A DNA stretch of 19,905 nt from an uncultured Burkholderiales bacterium (GTDB lineage Bacteria > Pseudomonadota > Gammaproteobacteria > Burkholderiales > Burkholderiaceae_C). The stretch lies in contig CAIYFE010000144.1 of assembly GCA_903925445.1 (NCBI GenBank), forward strand, positions 1 through 19,905. Direction: 5' to 3'. Each line of letters begins with the position of its first letter. Positions within the stretch are counted from its first letter, which is position 1. The notes under the pieces were generated by a model. The model was not told the DNA's origin. It searched no databases and saw only the letters and a list, made by a program, of their open reading frames with translations. Position numbers and translations under genes: made by a program. Below are positions 1 to 6,505 of this stretch, one piece after another.

Positions 1-429
1 ACCTTCTTTTTGAACATGTTTTACGGCGGCAAGCTCAAAAGCATGCCGCCCAAATTGGTCAGCGACGGGGGTGACCACATGGTGATTCGCCCCTTGGCCT
101 ATGTGAGCGAGAAAGACCTGGTGCGCTGGGCGACCGTTCGCGAATTTCCCATCATTCCCTGCACCTTGTGCGGCAGCCAAGACGGTTTGCAGCGCCAAGT
201 GGTGGGCGACATGCTGCGCGAATGGGAAAAGAAATTTCCTGGGCGCATCGAAAACATGTTCGCCGCTTTGCAAAACGTTGTACCTTCGCACCTGCTGGAC
301 CACAGCAAGTTTGATTTCAAAAACTTGGTGGCCACCGGCGTGGCCAGCGAAGATGGCGACAAGGCGTTTGACAAAGAAGAATTCCCCATGCCCACGCTGC
401 CTGGCATGCAGGTGGTCAAGTTCGATTAA
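1..429 (+). CDS. ttcA: tRNA 2-thiocytidine(32) synthetase TtcA, C-terminal part (5' end outside window)
   Basis: TtcA is the cytoplasmic ATP-dependent, iron-sulfur enzyme that thiolates cytidine 32 of certain tRNAs. The reading frame is open from the first base, so only the last 142 residues are present and the N-terminal PP-loop ATPase region lies outside. Visible family hallmarks are FFLNMFYGGKLKSMPPK near the left edge, VIRPLAYVSEKDL, the cysteine-containing block PCTLCGSQ (one of these Cys is expected to be the third Fe-S ligand), and NVVPSHLLD followed by FDFKNL. The C-terminus is a little longer than in E. coli and acidic. The TAA stop at 427-429 overlaps the stop codon of the convergent reductase gene, so there is no room for a terminator between them. 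Identification is secure; only the missing start limits it. Confidence 0.95.
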   Translation, partial: TFFLNMFYGGKLKSMPPKLVSDGGDHMVIRPLAYVSEKDLVRWATVREFPIIPCTLCGSQDGLQRQVVGDMLREWEKKFPGRIENMFAALQNVVPSHLLDHSKFDFKNLVATGVASEDGDKAFDKEEFPMPTLPGMQVVKFD

Positions 430-1181
430 ATCCGCACCCGATCAAACACCCAACGCGGAATGTGCATCACCACCAGCATCACCCAGCGCCAAATGCCGGG
501 CGTGTAAATCACGGCATGGCCTCGCGCCACGCCTGACACGATGTCTTGTGCCACTTGCTCGACCGATGCCATTTTTTGACCTTGCGCCGTCAACGCGGCG
601 GTCATGGGCGTTGCGGTGGGGCCCGGCTTGATGAGCACGGCCTTGACCGGCGAGCCCGCCAAGCGGTGTTGCATGCCTTGCATGTAGCGCGCCACCAAGC
701 CTTTGGCAGCGCCGTACACGTAGTTGGATTGGCGACCACGGTCGCCTGCCACCGAACCAATCACAGCCACCGTGCCGTGTTGCGCAGCCACCATGTGCTG
801 CACACAGGCCTCGGCCCACAACACCGGCGACACCGCATTGACTTGCAGCGAGGCATCGACTTGGCGCACATCGTTTTGACACGCGGTTTGGTCTGACAAC
901 ACGCCGTGTGCGATGAGCGCCACATCCAAGGGCTGCTGCATCACCACGCGGCTCACAGTGGTTTCAATGGCTTGGGCGTTCAGCAAGTCCATGGCAATGA
1001 CTTCGATGTGCGACTTGGGGCTGCGCACTTTCAAGTCTTCGGCCACGCGTTGAAGTCGCTGGGCATCGCGCCCTACCAAGGTCAATCGCTGGGGCGATTG
1101 CGCAGCCCACAGGCGCGCGCAATGCTCGGCCATCGCCGACGTGGCGCCAACGACCATGATGTGTTGTTGTTTGTTTGTCAT
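426..1181 (-). CDS. dprE2: DprE2-like short-chain reductase (polyprenyl-phospho-2-keto-ribose reductase)
   Basis: This 251-residue short-chain dehydrogenase/reductase would reduce the 2-keto intermediate made by the DprE1-like partner to give polyprenyl-phospho-D-arabinofuranose with NAD(P)H. The dinucleotide-binding start is VVGATSAMAE (residues 10-19), and the catalytic set is S143 in IGSVAGDRG with Y156 and K160 in NYVYGAAKG. What moves it from a generic SDR to the DprE2 group is the C-terminal tail WVMLVVMHIPRWVFDRV, which lines up with the tail I recall for mycobacterial DprE2 (VMMVLRHIPRSIFRK), plus the adjacent DprE1 homologue. The ATG lies one base after the stop of that upstream gene, so the two are co-transcribed. 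The TAG/TAA-type ends at 426-429 overlap ttcA. Substrate assignment is inference from family and neighbours. Confidence 0.85.
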   Translation of the reverse strand: MTNKQQHIMVVGATSAMAEHCARLWAAQSPQRLTLVGRDAQRLQRVAEDLKVRSPKSHIEVIAMDLLNAQAIETTVSRVVMQQPLDVALIAHGVLSDQTACQNDVRQVDASLQVNAVSPVLWAEACVQHMVAAQHGTVAVIGSVAGDRGRQSNYVYGAAKGLVARYMQGMQHRLAGSPVKAVLIKPGPTATPMTAALTAQGQKMASVEQVAQDIVSGVARGHAVIYTPGIWRWVMLVVMHIPRWVFDRVRI

Positions 1182-1182
1182 C

Positions 1183-2499
1183 TCACCATCCCATCAAACG
1201 ACGCGACATGGCCGAGCTCATGGCCGGGTCTCGGTACGTCAAAAACTCTTGCAAGCGCGGATATCCCGCTTCGAACATGGCACGCGACATGCGCGCGTCC
1301 TTGGCCATGTACAAGCGCCCGCCTGCTTCGCGCACGATGTCATCGAGCGATGCAAACAAACGCAAGGTGCGTTCACCACGGTTGGGAAAATCCAAAGCCA
1401 GCGTCACGCCCGGCATGGGAAAACTCAACAGACCGCTGGCGTGTCGTTCGCCAAAGGTTTTGAGCACCGCCAAGAACGAGCCCTCGCCCGACTCGGCAAT
1501 GGCTTTGAGCAAGGCTTGCACAACGGCTTGCCCGTCTTGACGCGGCACCACGCATTGGTATTGGTAAAAGCCACGCGGGCCATACATGCGGTTCCAATGC
1601 GCCAAATTGTCCAAAGGATGAAAAAACGGTTCGTAATGCACCACCGCAGTGCCCGCCTTGAACTTGTTCAGATGAAAGTACAGCGCATTGAATGGCTTGA
1701 GCGTCAGACCATTGACCAAAGACACCGGCGGCACAAAAGGCATGCTGCGTGTGCGGCGAGTCGGCACCACCCGTTGGGCAGGGTCTAAGGCGCCAAGCTG
1801 CTCGGCAGACAACGGGTTGGCGCGCAAGAAAATCCCGCGCGGGTGTGAGCCTGACAAGCAATCGATCCACGATACCGTGTGTTCCCAATCGTGCGCTGAT
1901 GCGTCCGATAAGCTGAAGAATTCGTCCAAGCTGCGATAAGCCAAAGTTTGGGCTTGCAGCCACGGCCCGGCAATGCGACGCAATTGAATCACCGCGCTGA
2001 CAATCACGCCCGTCAATCCCAGCCCGCCAATGGTGGCGTGCATCAACGCATCGCATGCTTGAACTTGCAAGACTTCGCCAGAGCTTTGCGCCAGCGCCAG
2101 CGACACCACATGGTCGCCAAAACTGCCCAAGGCGTGGTGGTTTTTGCCATGCACATCGTTGGCAATTGCGCCACCTACGGTCACATGCTGTGTTCCCGGT
2201 GTCACAGGCAACATCCAGCCGCGTGGCACGCACAGTTGCTGGATGTCGCGCAACAACACGCCCGATTCGCAGTGGATTTGTCCGCTCTGTTCGTCCCAAT
2301 GGATGAACTTGTCCAAGCCCCGCGTGAGCAACAAATGCCCTTGCGGATTGAGCCCCACATCGCCATAACTGCGCCCTGCGCCAAAGGCCAAGGTTTGAGT
2401 TTGGGAGGGCAGCAACGTGGCCACTTGGTCGCGTGCGCACAAGGCCTGCACGTTGTGCTCCTCGTTGGACAACAAACCCCAAGAGCTCACGCGCATCAT
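1183..2499 (-). CDS. dprE1: DprE1-like FAD oxidase (polyprenyl-phosphoryl-ribose 2'-oxidase)
   Basis: This 438-residue flavoprotein of the VAO/PCMH type would oxidise the ribose 2'-OH of polyprenyl-phosphoryl-ribose. FAD-binding blocks are clear: FGAGRSYGD (39-47), PVTPGTQHVTVGGAIANDVHG with HGKNHH at 117-122, and IGGLGLTGVIV. The C-terminal substrate half has FYQYQCVVP, FPMPG and GGRLYMAKD, in which K400 matches the active-site lysine of the mycobacterial enzyme. The position equivalent to the drug-reactive cysteine (Cys387 in M. tuberculosis) is alanine, about residue 368. I start the gene at ATG 2499 because it forms an ATGA overlap with the stop of the upstream GtrA-like gene; the frame stays open further upstream but that extension (46 residues) overlaps GtrA and has no family similarity. 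It sits between gtrA-like and dprE2-like genes. Confidence 0.88.
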   Translation of the reverse strand: MMRVSSWGLLSNEEHNVQALCARDQVATLLPSQTQTLAFGAGRSYGDVGLNPQGHLLLTRGLDKFIHWDEQSGQIHCESGVLLRDIQQLCVPRGWMLPVTPGTQHVTVGGAIANDVHGKNHHALGSFGDHVVSLALAQSSGEVLQVQACDALMHATIGGLGLTGVIVSAVIQLRRIAGPWLQAQTLAYRSLDEFFSLSDASAHDWEHTVSWIDCLSGSHPRGIFLRANPLSAEQLGALDPAQRVVPTRRTRSMPFVPPVSLVNGLTLKPFNALYFHLNKFKAGTAVVHYEPFFHPLDNLAHWNRMYGPRGFYQYQCVVPRQDGQAVVQALLKAIAESGEGSFLAVLKTFGERHASGLLSFPMPGVTLALDFPNRGERTLRLFASLDDIVREAGGRLYMAKDARMSRAMFEAGYPRLQEFLTYRDPAMSSAMSRRLMGW

Positions 2500-2909
2500 G
2501 CCCCCACCTGCTTGAAGACAAAGCGCTTGTCGAGCTTGTATTTGATGATCGAGCCAATGGTCAGGCCAATCGCACCACCCAAATAGCGCATGCCATCGGT
2601 GCCAAACACGTATTGAAATGCAAACTCCACCCCCCAAAAAACAAAGGTGGTGAACACACCCATCAAGCCATAGAGCATGAACAAGCGGCTGTCGTGCCCC
2701 AAGCTTTGCGCTTGAAAACCAAACACATGTTTTTTCTCCAGCACGTACTTGATGGGGTAGCCCATGAGCGTGCCCACCAAGACCGACAACTCAATCGCAT
2801 GCGCGCCGTCATACAACGACACCACCGCCGCTTGTGTCAACAAGTTGGCGGCCGACCCCAACAAGGAAATCAGCGCATACACCGCCGCCAAACGCGCCAG
2901 TGCTCTCAT
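2496..2909 (-). CDS. GtrA-like small membrane protein
   Basis: A 137-residue inner-membrane protein of the GtrA family (PF04138), whose members help move or position polyprenyl-phosphate-linked sugars across the membrane. Four hydrophobic helices are visible, roughly residues 5-30, 38-60, 76-98 and 106-125, and the family's basic end motif appears as IIKYKLDKRFVF. In mycobacteria the GtrA-like Rv3789 is encoded next to dprE1/dprE2 and has been proposed to flip or organise the arabinofuranose donor, so a similar role fits here. The ATG at 2909 overlaps the TGA of the HAD-UbiA gene (ATGA); a TTG two codons earlier is possible but less likely. Its own stop overlaps the DprE1 start. Family call is strong; precise function is inference. 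Confidence 0.85.
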   Translation of the reverse strand: MRALARLAAVYALISLLGSAANLLTQAAVVSLYDGAHAIELSVLVGTLMGYPIKYVLEKKHVFGFQAQSLGHDSRLFMLYGLMGVFTTFVFWGVEFAFQYVFGTDGMRYLGGAIGLTIGSIIKYKLDKRFVFKQVGA

Positions 2910-4360
2910 GACCAAACCCGCGCCAGCACCAGCACCGACGCCATGAAGACCACCACGCCCCAGCTCACTTTGTCTTTGAGCGCAAACACCACCGGGTCGT
3001 CATGCATTTGGCCGCGATGTGCGATCAACCACGCCCGTGAAATCCAAAACAGCAAGGCGGGGCAGGCCAGCCAAATCAATTGGGGTGCGCCGTACAAGTG
3101 CGGCGCTTGCCCGTCTTGGATGTACAAAGCCAACACCAACACCGCGATGAAGCCCGCGCTGCCGCCTAGGCTGGAGACCATTTCCAAATCTTCAGGCGCA
3201 TAGCCGCGCCCGCGCAACGCACCCGATTGACCGGCATCGCGGGCGGCTTTGAGTTCACTGAAGCGCTTGATCAGCGCCAAGCTCAAAAATATGAACACCG
3301 AAAACAACAACAACCAAAACGACAAAGGCACTGCCACCGCCACCGCACCTGCCATGATGCGCAAGGTGTAAAGCGCGGCCAATGTCAACACATCCAGCAC
3401 CGCCACTTGCTTGAGTTTGAACGAATAAGCCAAAGTCAAAACACAGTAAATGCCCAAGGTCGCACAAAACTCAAGGGGCAGAAACGCCGCGCTCAAACTC
3501 ACCGACGCCACCAGCAGCACAGGCCAAGCCAGCCAACCGTGCAGCAGGCTCAAAGCGCCGCTCGCAAAAGGGCGCGTTCGTTTGCGCACGTGATGCCGAT
3601 CGTCTTGCACATCGACCAAGTCGTTGAGCAAGTAAACACTCGAGGCCATCGCACTGAACGCCAAAAAGGCCAACGCAGCCAAAACCAAACGCTGCGCGTC
3701 GCCATACAAGTGGGCGGTGAACAGCGGCACAAACACCAGCAAGTTTTTCATCCACTGGTGCACACGCAAGGCTTTGAACACCGAGTGGGTTGGCGTTGGC
3801 AAGTTGTTGTCAAACACCTCGCCCAGTTTGTCCATGGCTCGCACGCGCGCCAACACATGCGCTGAAGCGCCCACCACATGCGCGGTATGGGCTTTTTGCC
3901 AAACGGCAAAGTCAGCCACGTCGTTGCCCACGTAATCAAATCCATCTTCACCAAAACGCGCCACCAACGCTTGTGCTTTGGCATGGGCTTTGAGGTTGAC
4001 TTGGTCTTGCGTGGCCAACACTTCATCGAACAACTGCAAATGCGCTGCCACTTGATGGGCCAACACACTGTGGCTGGCCGTGGCCAACACCAAGCTGCGC
4101 CCTTGTTGCTTTTGAACGCGCAACCAATGCAACACCTCGGTGTTGTAGGGCAGCGCCGCCACATCGATGCGCGTGCTGGCGGCCAGCTTGGCTTTGAGCG
4201 TGGCGCGGCTTTGCAGCGCCCACAGCAAGGGCTTGAATCCTTGCAAAGGATGCGACAGCACAAACTGGCTGGCCGATTCCAGCAACAAATCGGTGGGGAT
4301 CAACGTGCCGTCCAGATCCACCACCAGCGGGCGTGTGACTGCAAAAGGGTCTTGACTCAT
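2906..4360 (-). CDS. HAD phosphatase-UbiA prenyltransferase fusion (putative polyprenyl-phosphoribose synthase)
   Basis: A 484-residue two-domain membrane enzyme. Residues 1-180 form a HAD hydrolase: motif I DLDGTL with D15 and D17, motif II LATASH near 92-97, a lysine near 124, and motif IV GNDVAD with D147 and D150. From about 195 to the end is a UbiA-type polytopic prenyltransferase with RVHQWMKN, the Mg/diphosphate motif NDLVDVQDD (246-254) followed by KRTRPFASG, and a second polar block DVLTLAALYTLR (about 323-334). The blocks resemble mycobacterial Rv3806c, which transfers 5-phosphoribose from PRPP to decaprenyl phosphate. The HAD domain is well placed to remove the 5'-phosphate, a step attributed to a separate protein in mycobacteria; this is my inference. 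First gene of the four-gene operon. No Shine-Dalgarno sequence is evident before ATG 4360. Confidence 0.87.
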   Translation of the reverse strand: MSQDPFAVTRPLVVDLDGTLIPTDLLLESASQFVLSHPLQGFKPLLWALQSRATLKAKLAASTRIDVAALPYNTEVLHWLRVQKQQGRSLVLATASHSVLAHQVAAHLQLFDEVLATQDQVNLKAHAKAQALVARFGEDGFDYVGNDVADFAVWQKAHTAHVVGASAHVLARVRAMDKLGEVFDNNLPTPTHSVFKALRVHQWMKNLLVFVPLFTAHLYGDAQRLVLAALAFLAFSAMASSVYLLNDLVDVQDDRHHVRKRTRPFASGALSLLHGWLAWPVLLVASVSLSAAFLPLEFCATLGIYCVLTLAYSFKLKQVAVLDVLTLAALYTLRIMAGAVAVAVPLSFWLLLFSVFIFLSLALIKRFSELKAARDAGQSGALRGRGYAPEDLEMVSSLGGSAGFIAVLVLALYIQDGQAPHLYGAPQLIWLACPALLFWISRAWLIAHRGQMHDDPVVFALKDKVSWGVVVFMASVLVLARVWS

Positions 4361-4391
4361 AGCCCAAGATTATCGCTGTGGCTTGCCCAGC

Positions 4392-4425
4392 AAAAAGCCG
4401 CTGGCACCCAAGGCGCTCAGCGGCT
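4392..4425 (-). terminator. Rho-independent terminator after the FAH-family gene
   Basis: On the - strand an 8-bp perfect stem AGCCGCTG/CAGCGGCT (4418-4425 with 4396-4403) closes a 14-base loop and is followed by a run of T (bases 4395-4392). It lies 16 bases beyond the stop of the fumarylacetoacetase-family gene and before the HAD-UbiA gene, so it separates two - strand transcription units. There is no T tract on the + strand side, so it should work in one direction. Confidence 0.85.
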
Positions 4426-4441
4426 CAAAACACAGCCCCGA

Positions 4442-5308
4442 TCAAGCTTTTTTGTAGGCGATGACTGTTTGGTGCTGCTCGCCCAAGCCTTCAATGCCCA
4501 AGGCAATGGTGTCGCCGCGCTTGAGGTAGACCGGCGCAGCTTTGCCATTTTTCTTGATGCCCATGCCCACGCCAGGAGGCGTGCCGGTGGTGATCACATC
4601 ACCGGGCATCAAGGTCATGAATTGGCTGACGTAGCTCACCAGTTTGGCCACGCCAAAAATCATGGTTTTGGTGTTGCCGGTTTGCATGCGTTCGCCGTTC
4701 AGATCGAGCCACATGTCCAACTTTTGGGGATTGGGCACATCGTCGCGAGTCACCAGCCAAGGACCGATGGGGCCAAAGGTGTCGCAGCCCTTGCCCTTGT
4801 CCCACGTGCCGCCGCGTTCGATTTGGTACTCGCGTTCGCTCACGTCGTTGATCAAGCAGTAACCTGCCACATGGTTCAAGGCGTCTTTTTGCGACACATA
4901 TCGCGCGGTGGTGCCAATCACCACCCCCAGCTCCACTTCCCAATCGGTTTTGACCGAGTTTTTGGGCAACATCACATCGTCGTTGGGGCCTTGAATGCAG
5001 GTGGTGGCCTTCATGAACACAATGGGCTCTTTGGGAATTGGCATGCCCGATTCGGCCGCGTGATCGGCGTAGTTCAAACCAATGGCAATGAATTTACCCA
5101 CGTGCGCAACAGGACAACCCAAACGTGGTTTGCCTTTGACCAAGGGCAATGATGCCGTTTTGATTTTTCGCAACTTGGCCAACATGGCGTCACCCAAATA
5201 CTGAGGCGACACATCGGGAATGACCGAACTCAAATCGCGCAATTTGCCATCGGCATCAATAAGTCCAGGTTTTTCTTTGCCGGGCTTGCCGTAACGAACC
5301 AATTTCAT
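4442..5308 (-). CDS. Fumarylacetoacetate hydrolase family protein (diketo-acid hydrolase)
   Basis: A 288-residue soluble FAH-superfamily enzyme that would cleave or hydrate a 2,4-diketo or related acid using a divalent metal. The core reads FIAIGLNYADHAAESG (73-88), then the metal-ligand set E124 and E126 in DWEVELGVV with D155 in INDVSERE, and later GTWDKGKGCDTFGPIGPW and GDVITTGTPPGVGMG. This pattern is typical of the 2,4-diketo-3-deoxy-L-fuconate hydrolase / so-called ureidoglycolate lyase branch rather than tyrosine-pathway FAH. Start chosen at ATG 5308, which has AAAGG upstream; an open stretch further upstream lacks similarity and would run across the palindromic operator. It is divergent from an Ldh-family dehydrogenase, suggesting a shared sugar-acid or hydroxy-acid pathway. 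The exact substrate cannot be read from sequence. Confidence 0.88.
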   Translation of the reverse strand: MKLVRYGKPGKEKPGLIDADGKLRDLSSVIPDVSPQYLGDAMLAKLRKIKTASLPLVKGKPRLGCPVAHVGKFIAIGLNYADHAAESGMPIPKEPIVFMKATTCIQGPNDDVMLPKNSVKTDWEVELGVVIGTTARYVSQKDALNHVAGYCLINDVSEREYQIERGGTWDKGKGCDTFGPIGPWLVTRDDVPNPQKLDMWLDLNGERMQTGNTKTMIFGVAKLVSYVSQFMTLMPGDVITTGTPPGVGMGIKKNGKAAPVYLKRGDTIALGIEGLGEQHQTVIAYKKA

Positions 5309-5382
5309 GAAGAGCCTTTCGAGGTTGAAGCGTTCTGGTTTTTCCGGAGCTCGTCCGAAGCACCACGGGCATATTATGGTAT

Positions 5383-5397
5383 GACGATTAAATCGTC
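5383..5397. promoter_or_regulatory. Perfect palindromic operator candidate in divergent promoter region
   Basis: GACGATTAAATCGTC is a perfect 7-1-7 inverted repeat. It lies in the 129-base gap between the divergently transcribed FAH-family gene (start 5308) and Ldh-family gene (start 5438), next to an AT-rich patch with TATTAT at 5372-5377 that could serve as a -10 element. This is the arrangement expected of a regulator controlling both genes; the regulator itself is not in the window. Confidence 0.5.
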
Positions 5398-5437
5398 GCG
5401 CTCCGCAACAACCCGCATACATCTTTCAAGCCGTCCC

Positions 5438-6505
5438 ATGTCCATCACCCTCTCCAGCACCGACCTTGAGCATCGCATCACCCAACTGTTCATCAGCGCC
5501 CAATGCACGCCCGAAGTCGCGCAGCAAGTGGCCGCCAACTTGGTGTTGGCCAACTTGAGCGGCCATGATTCGCACGGCGTGGGCATGGCCCCGCGCTATG
5601 TGGACGCCATGCTCGAAGGCGGGCTCGACCCCAACGCACACGTGGCCATTCAAGTCGATCACGGCATGTTGTTGGGGCTGAATGGACAAACCGGATTTGG
5701 TCAAATCGTGGGCGTTGAAGCCATGCACTTGGCTTTTGAACGTGTCAGCCAACTCGGCGCTTGCATCATGTCGCTGGCCAACTCGCACCACTTGGGTCGC
5801 ATTGGTCACTTTGCCGAAATGGCGGTCGAACGCGGCTGGGTCTCGCTGCATTTTGTCAACGTGCTCTCGCGCCCTGTGGTCGCGGCTTGGCAAGGCGGCG
5901 ACGGACGCTACGGCACCAACCCTTGTTGCATCGGCATTCCTGTGGGCATGGGCGACGATGTGCGCGAACCTTTCGTGCTCGACTTCGCCACCAGCCGCGT
6001 GGCCCAAGGCAAGATGCGCGTGGCGCACAACGAAGGCAAATCGGTTGCGCCGGGCATCTTGATTGACGAACACGGACACCCCACAACCCGCCCTGGCGTG
6101 GTGGTGGTGCCGCAGAGCAACGGTGGTTTTGGCGCATTGCTGCCTTTTGGCGAGCACAAAGGTTTTGGCTTGGCTGTGGCTTGCGAGTTGCTGGGTGGCG
6201 CCCTGAGCGGCGGCGGCACTTGGCACCGCGCTGCCGATGCCAAACGCGCGGTCTACAACGGCATGTTGAGCATCGTCATCGATCCCAACGCCTTGGGCGC
6301 ATCCATGAGCTTTGCACAAGAAACCCTGGCCTTCATCGACTGGTTGCGCCAAAGCCCACCAGCGCCCGACTCCCAAGGCGTGGTCTTGGCTGGCGAACCC
6401 GAACGCAGCGCCCGTGCTGCACGCAAAAAAAATGGCATCGTGATTGACGATGCCACGTGGCAAGAAATTCAACAAGCTGGCGCAAAAGTGGGGCTGTCGA
6501 TCTAA
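5438..6505 (+). CDS. Ldh-family (malate/lactate/ureidoglycolate-type) NAD(P)-dependent oxidoreductase
   Basis: A 355-residue cytoplasmic dehydrogenase of the Ldh_2 family (PF02615), unrelated to classical Rossmann lactate dehydrogenases. Visible blocks are ANLSGHDSHGVGMAPRY (38-54, with the conserved SHG histidine), SLANSHHLGRIGHFAE, FVLDFATSRVAQGKM, and GEHKGFGLAVACELLGGALSGGGT. Members reduce or oxidise 2-oxo/2-hydroxy acids (malate, lactate, sulfolactate, ureidoglycolate, piperideine-2-carboxylate), and the sequence does not decide between them. ATG 5438 is chosen because the family starts close to LSSTDLEHRI; an in-frame ATG at 5381 would add 19 residues without similarity and lies inside the operator region. 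Its stop at 6503-6505 overlaps the convergent slmA stop. Pairing with the divergent FAH-family gene suggests a common catabolic route. Confidence 0.88.
   Translation: MSITLSSTDLEHRITQLFISAQCTPEVAQQVAANLVLANLSGHDSHGVGMAPRYVDAMLEGGLDPNAHVAIQVDHGMLLGLNGQTGFGQIVGVEAMHLAFERVSQLGACIMSLANSHHLGRIGHFAEMAVERGWVSLHFVNVLSRPVVAAWQGGDGRYGTNPCCIGIPVGMGDDVREPFVLDFATSRVAQGKMRVAHNEGKSVAPGILIDEHGHPTTRPGVVVVPQSNGGFGALLPFGEHKGFGLAVACELLGGALSGGGTWHRAADAKRAVYNGMLSIVIDPNALGASMSFAQETLAFIDWLRQSPPAPDSQGVVLAGEPERSARAARKKNGIVIDDATWQEIQQAGAKVGLSI

Noticed and set aside
2500..2637. 46-residue N-terminal extension of the DprE1-like protein
   Set aside because: It lies within the GtrA-like gene in another frame; the ATGA overlap at 2499 and family start position favour the shorter form.
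3878..5152. 424-codon open frame on the + strand across the HAD-UbiA and FAH genes
   Set aside because: It spans two confirmed genes and the terminator between them and its translation has no family features; it is a codon-bias shadow.
5426..6475. Open frame on the - strand opposite the Ldh-family gene
   Set aside because: Its translation is His/Ala-rich low-information sequence, while the + strand shows clear family motifs.
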